This document shows positions 14,496 to 20,544 of a DNA stretch of 20,544 nt, piece after piece; position 1 is the stretch's first letter, and each line of letters starts with the position of its first letter. The translations under genes were made by a program, and so were the position numbers. Source of the DNA: Betaproteobacteria bacterium (GTDB lineage: Bacteria; Pseudomonadota; Gammaproteobacteria; Burkholderiales; SG8-39); assembly GCA_009693435.1 (NCBI GenBank), contig SHXF01000073.1:1-20544 (forward strand), in the 5' to 3' direction. The notes beneath the pieces are model-generated. The model saw nothing but the letters and a program-made list of their open reading frames with translations. It searched no databases and had not been told where the DNA came from.

Positions 14496-14963
14496 ATGGC
14501 GGAAATCGGCAAGGCAGTCCCGGATTTCAAACTCAAGTCCCATGACGGCAGCGAAATCTCGCTGAGCCAGTATCGCGGTTCGAAATGGGTGGTCATCTCG
14601 GCCTACCCGTTTGCCTTCACCGGTGGATGAAGCAATCAGACGTCGAACTTCAACCGTGCGTTGAAGCAATTCGATGAAAAGGGCGCGCAGCTGCTCGGTC
14701 TTTCCTGCGACACGGTGCCCTCGCTGAAGGTCTGGGCGCAAGCCCAGGGCGGCGTTGGTCATCCGCTGCTTTCGGATTTTTATCCGCACGGCAAGGTTTC
14801 CCAGAGCTTGGGCATCTTCAATGCCGACGCCGGATATACGCTGCGCGCGGTGACGATCATCGACCCGCAGGGCGTGGTGCGCGCATTCCACGCCTACCCT
14901 GGAGGGGTGCTGCCGATACCCGACGAGGTGCTGCGCGAGCTGGTGGGACTGCAGGCAGGTTAG
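14496..14963 (+). CDS. Selenocysteine-containing peroxiredoxin (AhpE-like), UGA at 14628-14630
   Basis: A 155-residue peroxiredoxin in one frame interrupted only by a TGA at codon 45. The start at 14496 has AAAAGGAG upstream. The active site reads P38-F-A-F-T42-G-G-[TGA45]-S-N-Q, so the TGA stands exactly at the peroxidatic position of the family motif PxxxTxxC. Downstream, in the same frame, follow LLGLSCDTVPSLKVWA, HPLLSDFYPHGKVSQ, the conserved Arg117 region (LRAVTIIDPQGVVR) and a normal C-terminus; total length is typical of AhpE-like proteins. A stem-loop at 14643-14674 fits a bacterial SECIS. I read the TGA as selenocysteine. Sec at this position reduces peroxides faster than Cys. The only other candidate thiol is Cys71, so it may be a 1-Sec enzyme. 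The alternative is a nonsense mutation; both flanks show no other decay. SelA/B/C/D are outside the window. Confidence 0.82.
14643..14674 (+). promoter_or_regulatory. Candidate bacterial SECIS stem-loop
   Basis: Beginning 12 nt after the in-frame TGA, UCGAA (14643-14647) and CUUCAAC (14648-14654) pair with GUUGAAG (14660-14666) and UUCGA (14670-14674). The only interruption is a 3-nt CAA bulge on the 3' side. The apical loop is CGUGC. The G and U in the loop lie 26-27 nt after the TGA, within the distance usual for SelB-recognised bacterial SECIS elements. All stem pairs are Watson-Crick. The structure lies wholly within coding sequence. Confidence 0.75.
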
Positions 14964-14989
14964 ACCGCTGTCGGCGGGATCAGGGGAAA

Positions 14990-15013
14990 GGGTGCAGTCG
15001 GGAGGCTGCGCCC
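14990..15013 (+). terminator. Possible intrinsic terminator after the peroxiredoxin gene
   Basis: GGGTGCAG (14990-14997) pairs with CTGCGCCC (15006-15013) with one G-U wobble around an 8-nt loop, followed by TTGAT. It lies 26 bp after the TAG stop at 14961-14963. The T-run is short, so strength is doubtful. Confidence 0.4.
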
Positions 15014-15108
15014 TTGATACCGATCCGGGCACGCAACACCGCATCAAGCGCCGAACGCCACGCCCTGCGCAAGGATTACATGCAGGTAACCGGGGCGACC
15101 CCAGTCGT

Positions 15109-15471
15109 TCACGCGATGTATTGTCTGATGAATTCGAAGTAGCTCCGGCTTCCTGCGCCGGAGTGGAGCTTTACCGAGCGCCGGATCTTCTCGATTCGCG
15201 CGTTGAATTCCACCAGAGTGAGATCGTTGACCTTGCCGACGCGCTCTCGGGCAATAGCCACACACCACCCGATAATCCCCTGGATTTCCTCCACCTTCGA
15301 GACCGACTCGTTCCTGGCGTAGCCAAATTGCTGCTTTGCCGCGATCTTCGCGTTCTCCAGCGCGAGGATACAGAGTGAGTCGGTCATGCACGGATTCCGT
15401 TCGTATTCACGCTTGAGCCCGATCTCGATGTTCTCGCAAACATCGAGGTGCTTGTCGTCATTGAAGTCCAT
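15109..15471 (-). CDS. Small helical hypothetical protein
   Basis: A 120-residue protein starting M-D-F-N-D-D-K-H. It has no signal peptide or transmembrane segment and appears mostly helical (LALENAKIAAKQQFG, SVSKVEEIQGIIGWCVAIARERVG, LVEFNARIEKIRRSVKL). Three cysteines are present, at C12, C28 and C34, with another in GWCVA. I do not recognise the family. No clear Shine-Dalgarno sequence precedes the ATG. The start codon lies 23 bp beyond an attC-like site, and the gene points the same way as the MAPEG and DUF2442 genes, so it may be a cassette gene. The 14964-15108 gap on its 3' side holds only the terminator-like hairpin. Confidence 0.6.
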   Translation of the reverse strand: MDFNDDKHLDVCENIEIGLKREYERNPCMTDSLCILALENAKIAAKQQFGYARNESVSKVEEIQGIIGWCVAIARERVGKVNDLTLVEFNARIEKIRRSVKLHSGAGSRSYFEFIRQYIA

Positions 15472-15493
15472 GGTTTTCGAACCGGCTGGAGAG

Positions 15494-15551
15494 GCTTGAC
15501 ATGGAGTTCAGCGGCGCGCTCGCGTGGGTCGGCTGCAACGCCGTGTCGGAC
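15494..15551 (-). repeat. attC-like site with diverged R boxes (58 bp)
   Basis: On the plus strand the order is GCTTGAC, 5-nt spacer, GTTCAGCGGC, 12-nt centre, GTCGGCTGCAAC, 5-nt spacer, GTCGGAC. The inner arms pair over GTT and CAGC with a single unpaired G on one side, the same extrahelical G in a CAGC arm seen in the site at 184-273. Total length and spacers match attC geometry. The outer boxes differ from RYYYAAC/GTTRRRY by one base each, so recombination activity may be lost. It lies 25 bp downstream of the MAPEG gene stop (15577), where a cassette attC would be. Confidence 0.5.
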
Positions 15552-15576
15552 GACCGCTGATCGGCGCGAGGCTTCG

Positions 15577-15984
15577 TCACAGCGCTTTTCGCAGCACTTC
15601 GATCGAGAACGCCAGAAATGCGATCCAGGCGACCGTGAACAATACGGTACGGGCCATGAACAGACTGAATCCGGTGATGTGCACCACGGCATGCGCGGCG
15701 CGCGCATAAAAGTAGATTGCGGCGGAGGTCACGGTAATTGAAGTCGACACCCCGGCGGCATGAGCGATCAGCACAACCGGCGCGAATATCGCGAGATTCT
15801 CGACTGCATTGAGGTGCGCCCGATTGGCGCGATTGACCCAATCCGGGAGAGGCGACGTGGGCGCGACCTTGTAGTCGACAGGCTTCAGGGGCCCGCGGGT
15901 CGATACGTAACTTATGACGACGGGAATCCAGAGCACTCCGGTGAGCATGACGGTCAACAAAAGATAAACGAGTTCGGTTTTCAT
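15577..15984 (-). CDS. MAPEG-family membrane protein
   Basis: A 135-residue, four-helix integral membrane protein of the MAPEG superfamily (relatives of microsomal glutathione S-transferase). The ATG at 15984 has GGAGG at proper spacing and overlaps the stop of the DUF2442 gene (ATGA). Hydrophobic segments lie at about residues 7-27, 65-80, 84-104 and 109-130. The family motif between helices 1 and 2, R-A-x-x-A-H-x-N-x-x-E-N, is visible as RANRAHLNAVENLAIFAPVVL (residues 52-72, written here as the run's outline: R52, H57, N59, E62, N63). Bacterial members rarely have a known substrate. It is followed by an attC-like site. Confidence 0.8.
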   Translation of the reverse strand: MKTELVYLLLTVMLTGVLWIPVVISYVSTRGPLKPVDYKVAPTSPLPDWVNRANRAHLNAVENLAIFAPVVLIAHAAGVSTSITVTSAAIYFYARAAHAVVHITGFSLFMARTVLFTVAWIAFLAFSIEVLRKAL

Positions 15985-16394
15985 CCTTGCCTCCATTGGG
16001 TATTTCGATCGGACTGCTCGGGCATCAACAATTCAAATGCGATCCAACGCCGAGGTTGACGGCGCGCACCGCATTTGCGCGTCGCCGTCGTACGCCTGAT
16101 CGCGCGCGAACCCAACCATTGCTCGAACGAAGACTGGCTCTCTCCCGGTGATTTTTCCGCGAGAAGGCCTTCGACGCGGAGGTCTTCGTCAGTGGATTCC
16201 CGGTGCATCCCCCGGCCCTGGGCAATGAACTGCGACTCGTTGCGTTCATCGGGCGTGGCATGCACAAGGCGGGAATACCGCGGCACGCGAACGGCAATCG
16301 TACGGCCGTCTGACAGGTCAACGTGCAGGGTGTCATTCGTGACCTTGACCGAACCGGCGAGGGGAATCTCAATCTCGACTGCGGAAATACGCAT
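15981..16394 (-). CDS. DUF2442-domain protein
   Basis: A 137-residue protein starting M-R-I-S-A-V-E-I-E at 16394, with GGAG 8 nt upstream. Residues about 16-95 are the DUF2442 domain: V-T-N-D-T-L-H-V-D-L-S-D-G-R-T-I, then P-R-Y-S-R-L-V-H-A-T-P-D-E-R-N, and EDLRVEGLLAEKSPGESQ. The domain ends near SFEQWLGSR; the remaining 40 or so residues are Arg/Trp-rich and look like read-through into formerly non-coding DNA, which contains an 8-bp-arm palindrome (16034-16041/16070-16077). DUF2442 genes commonly sit beside DUF4160 genes in toxin-antitoxin-like pairs, and a decayed DUF4160 end overlaps this start. The stop overlaps the MAPEG start. Confidence 0.7.
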   Translation of the reverse strand: MRISAVEIEIPLAGSVKVTNDTLHVDLSDGRTIAVRVPRYSRLVHATPDERNESQFIAQGRGMHRESTDEDLRVEGLLAEKSPGESQSSFEQWLGSRAIRRTTATRKCGARRQPRRWIAFELLMPEQSDRNTQWRQG

Positions 16395-16518
16395 TCCATG
16401 GCTCCAACGACATCTGCCAGTGCACTGTCGCCAGTTTTTCAAGCCGGCCAATCTCCAGCCGGGGAAATCCACCGTTCCCTTGCAATCGTACCGGATCCAG
16501 CCAGAACTTGGCGACATG
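16369..16518 (-). pseudogene. DUF4160-like gene, frameshifted 5' end
   Basis: On the minus strand, codons from about 16512 read A-K-F-W-L-D-P-V-R-L, then GGFPRLEIGRLEKL and WNAYFRSRD before TGA at 16371-16369. This matches the C-terminal half of DUF4160 proteins. A TAG precedes it in frame; the likely continuation (S-M-E-H-T-P-A) lies upstream in another frame near 16520-16565, so at least one frameshift has occurred and the N-terminus is unclear. The end overlaps the DUF2442 start by 26 bp, the usual arrangement of this pair. If the pair is a toxin-antitoxin system, the DUF4160 partner is now inactive. Confidence 0.55.
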
Positions 16519-16656
16519 CTAGGCTGCACTGTCCGACCTTCGCTGGCGTGTGCTCCATGCTTAAAACCCAAACGTCAACAATGGGGATTTGGAGACGGAT
16601 ACCATCCCAAGGACATATTTTCTAGGCGGCCGGTCCCGCGCTCAGGGGCCGGGCTC

Positions 16657-16711
16657 GTCCAACAAACGGTTCAGATTGTGGCTTCGCACGATCTAACCTT
16701 ATTCGTTTGGC
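16657..16711 (-). repeat. attC-like site after an ankyrin ORF (55 bp)
   Basis: On the plus strand, GTCCAAC (16657-16663), AAAC, GGTTCAGATTGTG, loop GCTTCG, CACGATCTAACC, TTATTC, GTTTGGC (16705-16711). The arms pair fully except for one extrahelical C and a G-U wobble, and the GCTTCG apical loop is typical of attC. Read on the minus strand, the R' box is GTTGGAC, an exact GTTRRRY match, and R'' is GCCAAAC with one mismatch. It begins 12 bp after the stop of the ankyrin-like ORF on the same strand, as expected for a cassette. Spacers of 4 and 6 nt are slightly unequal. Confidence 0.55.
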
Positions 16712-16723
16712 GCGCGCCGGACA

Positions 16724-16920
16724 TTATTGCTTGCCGCCATTCGCAATCAATAAAATTGCTACCCCCGAACGTCCTCTATCCAAAGCGAAGGAAAGTGGTG
16801 TCCAATTGCCTTTCTTCGCATTGACATCGGCGCCCCCCTCAATTATTTGCTTCGCCGCGTTCACCGCCAACTTACGCCTGATCGCGCGATTACGCCATGT
16901 TCCACGATGAACGTAAAAGG
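16724..16920 (-). pseudogene. Ankyrin-repeat ORF without a clear start (cassette-like)
   Basis: A minus-strand frame ending at TAA 16726-16724 reads K-L-A-V-N-A-A-K-Q-I-I-E-G-G-A-D-V-N-A-K, then GNWTPLSFALDRGRSGVAIL and LIANGGKQ. GADVNAK, TPL and the next helix pair form a clear ankyrin repeat. The frame is open up to 16951 but contains no ATG; possible non-ATG starts exist (TTG of the K-L-A-V segment). It may be a 5'-truncated gene or a short cassette ORF with a rare start. The attC-like site follows 12 bp downstream. A hairpin of CCGAG arms lies near 16931-16945. Confidence 0.5.
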
Positions 16921-16995
16921 TGGGTGCCGGCCGAGTCTGGCTCGGTTCGCTTCAAGCCGGTGCGCTGGTTCGCGTTATGCGCGCGGGTTGATTTG

Positions 16996-18300
16996 TCAAC
17001 GATCGCTTTGAGCAACGACGCCTTGCGCCTGCAACGTCTCGATCTCATCGTCAGGCAGCCCCAATCCGCTCAGGATCTCGCGGGTATGCTGGCCCAGCAG
17101 CGGCGCGTGGGACCGTATGGATGCGGGACTCGCGGAGAATCGGGTCGGGGGCATGACATAGCGGACCCGTCCTTCCGTGGGATGCTCGGACAACTCGAAC
17201 AATCCCACCGCCTTGAGGTGCGGATGATCGATCAGGTCTTCGATATCGTTTATCGGCGCGGCGGGAATGTCGAGTGCGCCGCAGATTGCCAGGCATTCGG
17301 CCGACGTCTTCTGGCGCGTGATTTCGGCCAGGCTTGCATTGAGGGTATCCATGTTTGCATTGACGTAGTGGCGGTCGGTGAGACTATGTGTTTCGAGCAG
17401 GTCGGCACGGCCTGCCGCCTTGAAGAACTCGATCCAGTGGGTGCCTGAATAGGGCAGGATGGCGACGTAGCCATCCGAAGTCGGGGATACGCGGCGTCCG
17501 CCCTCCATCAGCCTGGGGTATCCAGGATTGCCCAGGGCAGGCTCGAAGGTCAGTCCGCCGAGATGCTCCGCCAGGGTATAGGCGACCAGCGTTTCAAACA
17601 TGGGCACTTCGACGTACTGGCCCTCGCCGGTGCGCTCCTTGTGCAGCAGCGCGGCAAGCGTGGCGTTGACGAGCGCCATGGCGGCGGTCTTGTCGGCCAG
17701 CAAGGTGGGCGGATATTCCGGCCCGGATTCGCGAACCCGGTTGTGACCCCGGCCGCGCACCGCGCCGAGTCCCAGCAACCCGCACTCCGCGAGGATGGTG
17801 TCGTCCAGCGAGGGCTTGTTGGCGTACGGGCCCGACTGACCGAAGCCGGTCGCGACGCAGTAGACGATGTCGCGCTTGATGCCGGACACCGCCGCATAAC
17901 CGAACCCGAGCCGCTCGATCGCGTCCACGCGCATGTTGTGAACCAGCACATCCGATGCGGCGATGAGGCGCTTGAGCAGTTCCTTACCCTTCTTGGTCTT
18001 GAGATCGAGCGCGATGGATTTCTTGTTCCGGTTGACGTTCAGGAATATCGAGCCCATGCCACGCGTTCTGGAGGCGCCGTTCGCGCGCATCACGTCGCCG
18101 CCGATGTTTTCGACTTTGATCACCTCGGCGCCATAGTCTCCGAGGATCTGGGTTGCCAACGGACCGAGCATCACGGCTGTCAGGTCCAGCACCTTGATGC
18201 CGTGCAGCGCGCCTTTGGGCGTGTTGTCGCTTGTGTTCCTGCTTGTGTTCCTGCTTGTGTTCCTGTTTGTCTGGTTGTTCGCTTGTGAATTCATGTTCAT
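16996..18300 (-). CDS. CaiB/BaiF family (class III) CoA-transferase
   Basis: A 434-residue class III CoA-transferase, which moves CoA between carboxylic acids through an aspartyl intermediate. Family features: ALHGIKVLDLTAVMLGPLAT, LGDYGAEVIKVE, RNKKSIALDLK, DVLVHNMR, the catalytic Asp in PSLDDTILAECGL (D167 by alignment, D166 adjacent), and EGQYVEVPMFETL. The N-terminus carries an extra, low-complexity Asn/Thr/Ser/Arg stretch (residues 2-28) before homology starts at about residue 31. It is the third gene of a minus-strand operon, 21 bp after an acyl-CoA dehydrogenase, so it probably activates the acid that the dehydrogenases oxidise. No strong Shine-Dalgarno sequence precedes either Met1 or Met3. 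Confidence 0.88.
   Translation of the reverse strand: MNMNSQANNQTNRNTSRNTSRNTSDNTPKGALHGIKVLDLTAVMLGPLATQILGDYGAEVIKVENIGGDVMRANGASRTRGMGSIFLNVNRNKKSIALDLKTKKGKELLKRLIAASDVLVHNMRVDAIERLGFGYAAVSGIKRDIVYCVATGFGQSGPYANKPSLDDTILAECGLLGLGAVRGRGHNRVRESGPEYPPTLLADKTAAMALVNATLAALLHKERTGEGQYVEVPMFETLVAYTLAEHLGGLTFEPALGNPGYPRLMEGGRRVSPTSDGYVAILPYSGTHWIEFFKAAGRADLLETHSLTDRHYVNANMDTLNASLAEITRQKTSAECLAICGALDIPAAPINDIEDLIDHPHLKAVGLFELSEHPTEGRVRYVMPPTRFSASPASIRSHAPLLGQHTREILSGLGLPDDEIETLQAQGVVAQSDR
18230..18265. repeat. Three perfect 12-bp repeats inside the CoA-transferase gene
   Basis: CTTGTGTTCCTG occurs three times head to tail at 18230-18241, 18242-18253 and 18254-18265. On the coding (minus) strand it gives the in-frame unit R-N-T-S repeated in the N-terminal extension. 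Because the unit is a multiple of three, slippage would change length without breaking the frame. Confidence 0.8.
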
Positions 18301-18321
18301 GCCGAATGGCGGTTATCCGAA

Positions 18322-19395
18322 TCAGGGCTGCCCGGTCAGCATCGGCCACAGCGCCTCGGGGCCGTTTGCGGACACCATGCGGCCGAGCCGGGTCTGCCAG
18401 TGGGTCTCGCTGCCAAATTCGTCGCGCCAAGCCCACAGTCGACGAGTGCTGTAATGAAGGCTGTGTTCGCGGGTAAATCCCATGGCCGCGTGCACCTGGT
18501 GCGCGATATCCGCGGCCTTGCCCGCGGCTTCACCCACCCGGGATTTTGCGATCGCAACCGGCCAATGGTTTGCCTGGTCCGCACGGTCCGGCGCAGCGCT
18601 GACTGCACGTATCGCCGCGCTCACTGCTGCACTGGCGGCGGACACTTCCCCTGCCATGACGGCCAGCAGGTGCTGCACCGCCTGGAAGCTTGCGATGGGT
18701 TTGCCGAACTGGATGCGCTCCCTGGCGTAACCGATGGAGAGTTCAAGGATGCGTTCCAGGGCACCCAGCATCTGCACGCTGCGAAACAGCGCGCCTTCCG
18801 TGCAGAGCAGATTCGCGGCATCGTCGAGACGCGCGCATGTCGTCACGGGCTGTCTGTCGAAAACAATCGATGAACGAGGCTCTCCGGCCAGATTCCGCTC
18901 GGTGGTCATCGCCATCCCGGCGAGAGGCACCACCGCGATCCATGAATCGCGCTGGTGCTCGAAGGCCAGCACCGCCGAGGCGCAGAGGTCGCCCCATGGC
19001 ACCCGGGTAACGCGGCCCGAGAGCAGCAGCTTTCCCCCTGACTCCTCGGCCTGCAGTCGTTCGTTCGCCCGTACCGGCGCCACGGTGGCCGGACCGGTCG
19101 GCACCGGCAAGCCCGCGCGCGCCGCCATGCGGATGGCGAGCAGCGTCTCGGCCAGTGGCGCGGGCAGCGCGTGGTAGGCCGTGCGCCGCAACGCGAGCAT
19201 CGCGTCGGAAAAATCGAGGCCCGGCCCGCCCGCGGATTCGGGCAGCGTGGCGCGCGTGACGCCCACCGCCTCCAGGGTTTCCCAAAGGGCGGATGGAAAA
19301 GATCCTTCTTCGGCCTTTTCCCGCACCTGTCTGTCGCATTCGCGCTCGAAAATCTGGTCGATGGCATCGACCAGGTCCTGCTGATGGCCGCTCAT
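18322..19395 (-). CDS. Acyl-CoA dehydrogenase family protein, small-subunit type
   Basis: A 357-residue flavoprotein of the acyl-CoA dehydrogenase family. The ATG at 19395 overlaps the stop of the upstream dehydrogenase gene (ATGA). The N-terminal helical domain (residues 1-100) includes LEAVGVTRATLPESAGGPGLD. The middle beta domain is short and diverged. The C-terminal FAD and substrate domain has ARERIQFGKPIASFQAVQH, then HQVHAAMGFTREHSLHY and RRLWAWRDEFGSE. Diverged members paired with a more typical dehydrogenase often form heteromeric enzymes, for example in steroid or branched acid breakdown, so it may not act alone. It is followed by a CoA-transferase. Confidence 0.85.
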   Translation of the reverse strand: MSGHQQDLVDAIDQIFERECDRQVREKAEEGSFPSALWETLEAVGVTRATLPESAGGPGLDFSDAMLALRRTAYHALPAPLAETLLAIRMAARAGLPVPTGPATVAPVRANERLQAEESGGKLLLSGRVTRVPWGDLCASAVLAFEHQRDSWIAVVPLAGMAMTTERNLAGEPRSSIVFDRQPVTTCARLDDAANLLCTEGALFRSVQMLGALERILELSIGYARERIQFGKPIASFQAVQHLLAVMAGEVSAASAAVSAAIRAVSAAPDRADQANHWPVAIAKSRVGEAAGKAADIAHQVHAAMGFTREHSLHYSTRRLWAWRDEFGSETHWQTRLGRMVSANGPEALWPMLTGQP

Positions 19396-20399
19396 CGGAG
19401 CCCCAATGCGCGGGCGATGATGCCGCGCAGCACTTCGCGGGTTCCCCCGCGAATCGTGAAACTGGGTGCGTCAAGGATGGCCGCACCCAGGAGTTCCGGA
19501 TAGGCAGCGCCATCGCCCAGTGACGGCTCCTGCTGAAGGATCTGTCGAAACCGCTCGGGAATCTCGCGCTCGAAAGCGGTGCCCAGATCCTTCACCAGGG
19601 CCGCCTCCACGGCGGGTTGCAGGCCTTGCTGCAGCATCCCGGCGATGGATACCGACATCTGCCGCAGCGTGGCAAAGTGCGCAATCAGGCGCCCGATCTC
19701 GTTCGCTGTGTGGTCGTCCGGCGTCGTGCCGCACACCCTGATCGAGTCCAGTAACAATTGAAAAGTGCTCATGAATCGATCCGGCCCGGAGCGCTCGTAT
19801 GCCAGTTCACCGGTGACGACCTGCCAGCCGTTGCCGACCTCGCCCACCACCATGTCGTCCGGGACGAAGTAATTGTCGAAGACGACTTCGTTGAAGTCGT
19901 GCAGACCGGCAAGGTTGTAGATGGGACGAACGACGACGCCGGGCGCGGCCATGTCGATGATGAATTCGGTGAAGCCTTCGTGGCGGGCCTGGGTCTTCGG
20001 CGAAGTGCGCGCCAAGGTGATCATGTAGTGCGCGCGGTGCGCGTTGCTGGTCCAGACCTTGGCGCCGGTAATGCTCCACCCTCCCGCGACCCGCTCGGCG
20101 CGGGTGCGCGCGGACGCCAGATCGGAGCCTGCATCGGCCTCGCTCATGCCGACGGAGAAATAACATTCGCCGGCCGCGATGCGCGGGAGCACCAGACGCT
20201 TGATGCGCATGCTGCCGTATCGAAGGATCTGGTCGCCGCTCTGGCGCTCGGCCGCCCAATGAGCGCCTACCGGCGCGCCGCCCGCCAGCAATTCCTCCGC
20301 GATGACGTACTTCTCCAATGCGCTGGCCGAGCGCCCGCCGTATTCCTCCGGCCAGCACGAGCCTATCCACCCCCTGCGGCCACACTCCCGGCTTAAGGC
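19392..20399 (-). pseudogene. Acyl-CoA dehydrogenase, 5' end removed by the IS
   Basis: About 335 residues of a typical acyl-CoA dehydrogenase remain. Homology starts at once in SRECGRRGWIGSCWPEEYGG, which in full proteins lies near residue 50. The FAD/substrate motif is YFSVGMSEADAGSDLA, followed by GAKVWTSNAH; the last part has FTIRGGTREVLRGIIARALG. Upstream, the sequence is the IS end from 20400, and the only in-frame start (GTG at 20408) lies inside it. So the gene has lost its promoter and about 50 codons, unless this is only an assembly boundary. The 3' end overlaps the next dehydrogenase by 4 bp, indicating a coupled pair in one operon. Confidence 0.8.
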
Positions 20400-20542
20400 G
20401 AATGGCACTTACTTTAGGTTCGCAGCGATAGAAGCGGCGGTGTAAGTGTTTGAATAGGCAGGGGTGGCCGACCCAAGGATTGATAGGATGGTTGTTAGCA
20501 GACAGCCAAACCATCGCCCCGAAAGGCCAGCCATGACGGATC
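20400..20542 (+). mobile_element. Right copy of the 143-bp IS end (partial insertion sequence)
   Basis: Perfect reverse complement of positions 1-143, with the boundary at 20399/20400. An ATG at 20533-20535 preceded by AAAGG opens M-T-D-R and runs off the window, so the putative transposase points outward, as in the left copy. It directly abuts the truncated acyl-CoA dehydrogenase gene. The two copies are either separate insertions of one IS, the arms of a composite element, or a contig cut at a multi-copy repeat. Confidence 0.7.
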
Positions 20543-20544
20543 GT

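Noticed and set aside
14661..14963. Treating the peroxiredoxin 3' part as a separate 100-residue gene
   Set aside because: Same frame as the upstream half with the active site split at one TGA; no ribosome site precedes the internal ATG.
15025..15112. A further attC site after the 120-residue hypothetical gene
   Set aside because: GTTC and GAAC boxes can be found, but the inner arms do not pair and neither box fits the consensus.
16091..16889. 17-bp direct repeat (TACGCCTGATCGCGCGA at 16091 and 16873) as an attachment site
   Set aside because: Both copies lie in reading frames that spell R-A-I-R-R and no boundary of a mobile unit coincides with them; chance or a small duplication is as likely.
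16900..16990. attC site upstream of the ankyrin ORF ending in GTTATGC
   Set aside because: The arms are direct (GGTTCGC twice) rather than inverted repeats and do not fold as attC.
1..20544. tRNA, rRNA, replication origin or prophage genes
   Set aside because: No cloverleaf, rRNA, DnaA-box cluster or phage structural gene was recognised on either strand.

Overview
The window is high-GC DNA that looks like a betaproteobacterium of the Burkholderiales type. It has one damaged and one remnant Bug/TctC-type periplasmic receptor, CaiB plus acyl-CoA dehydrogenase operons, ABC_sub_bind-type receptors and Shine-Dalgarno-led, tightly overlapping operons. Genus cannot be set from the sequence. Both ends carry the same 143-bp sequence in inverted orientation (1-143 and 20400-20542). 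I read this as the end of an insertion sequence (IS). It cuts a cassette-like ORF on the left and an acyl-CoA dehydrogenase gene on the right.

Layout. 144-753: an integron-cassette-like 4-TM protein gene with an attC-like site. 968-5357: a TauD/TfdA-type dioxygenase divergent from a complete NitT/TauT-type ABC importer (receptor, ATPase, two permeases). 5358-6539: a decayed zone with a frameshifted DUF4258 gene, palindromes and a Bug receptor gene truncated at a small inverted-repeat element. 6705-11335: a fused beta-hydroxyacid dehydrogenase/class III aminotransferase, a methyltransferase and, divergently, an APC-family amino-acid permease. 11423-13190: a small Lys-rich protein, a Bug remnant, and an ABC_sub_bind receptor following the 3' end of a decayed paralogue. 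13313-14353: tandem repeats, a small membrane protein and a secreted ankyrin-like protein. 14496-14963: a peroxiredoxin. 15109-16951: a hypothetical protein, MAPEG, DUF2442 with decayed DUF4160, and an ankyrin-repeat fragment, with two more attC-like sites, all on the minus strand. 16996-20399: an acyl-CoA dehydrogenase / acyl-CoA dehydrogenase / CaiB CoA-transferase operon.

The most notable item is the peroxiredoxin. Its reading frame is intact except for one in-frame TGA exactly at the peroxidatic cysteine (PxxxTxx-TGA). A stem-loop with a GU-containing apical loop starts 12 nt downstream, as expected of a bacterial SECIS. I therefore annotate it as a selenocysteine-containing, AhpE-like peroxiredoxin. 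A conventional gene caller would split or truncate it.

Second in interest are three attC-like palindromes without an integrase (184-273, 15494-15551, 16657-16711), two of which share the same extrahelical G in a CAGC arm. Third is the dehydrogenase-aminotransferase fusion, which could channel a semialdehyde between an amino acid and a hydroxyacid.
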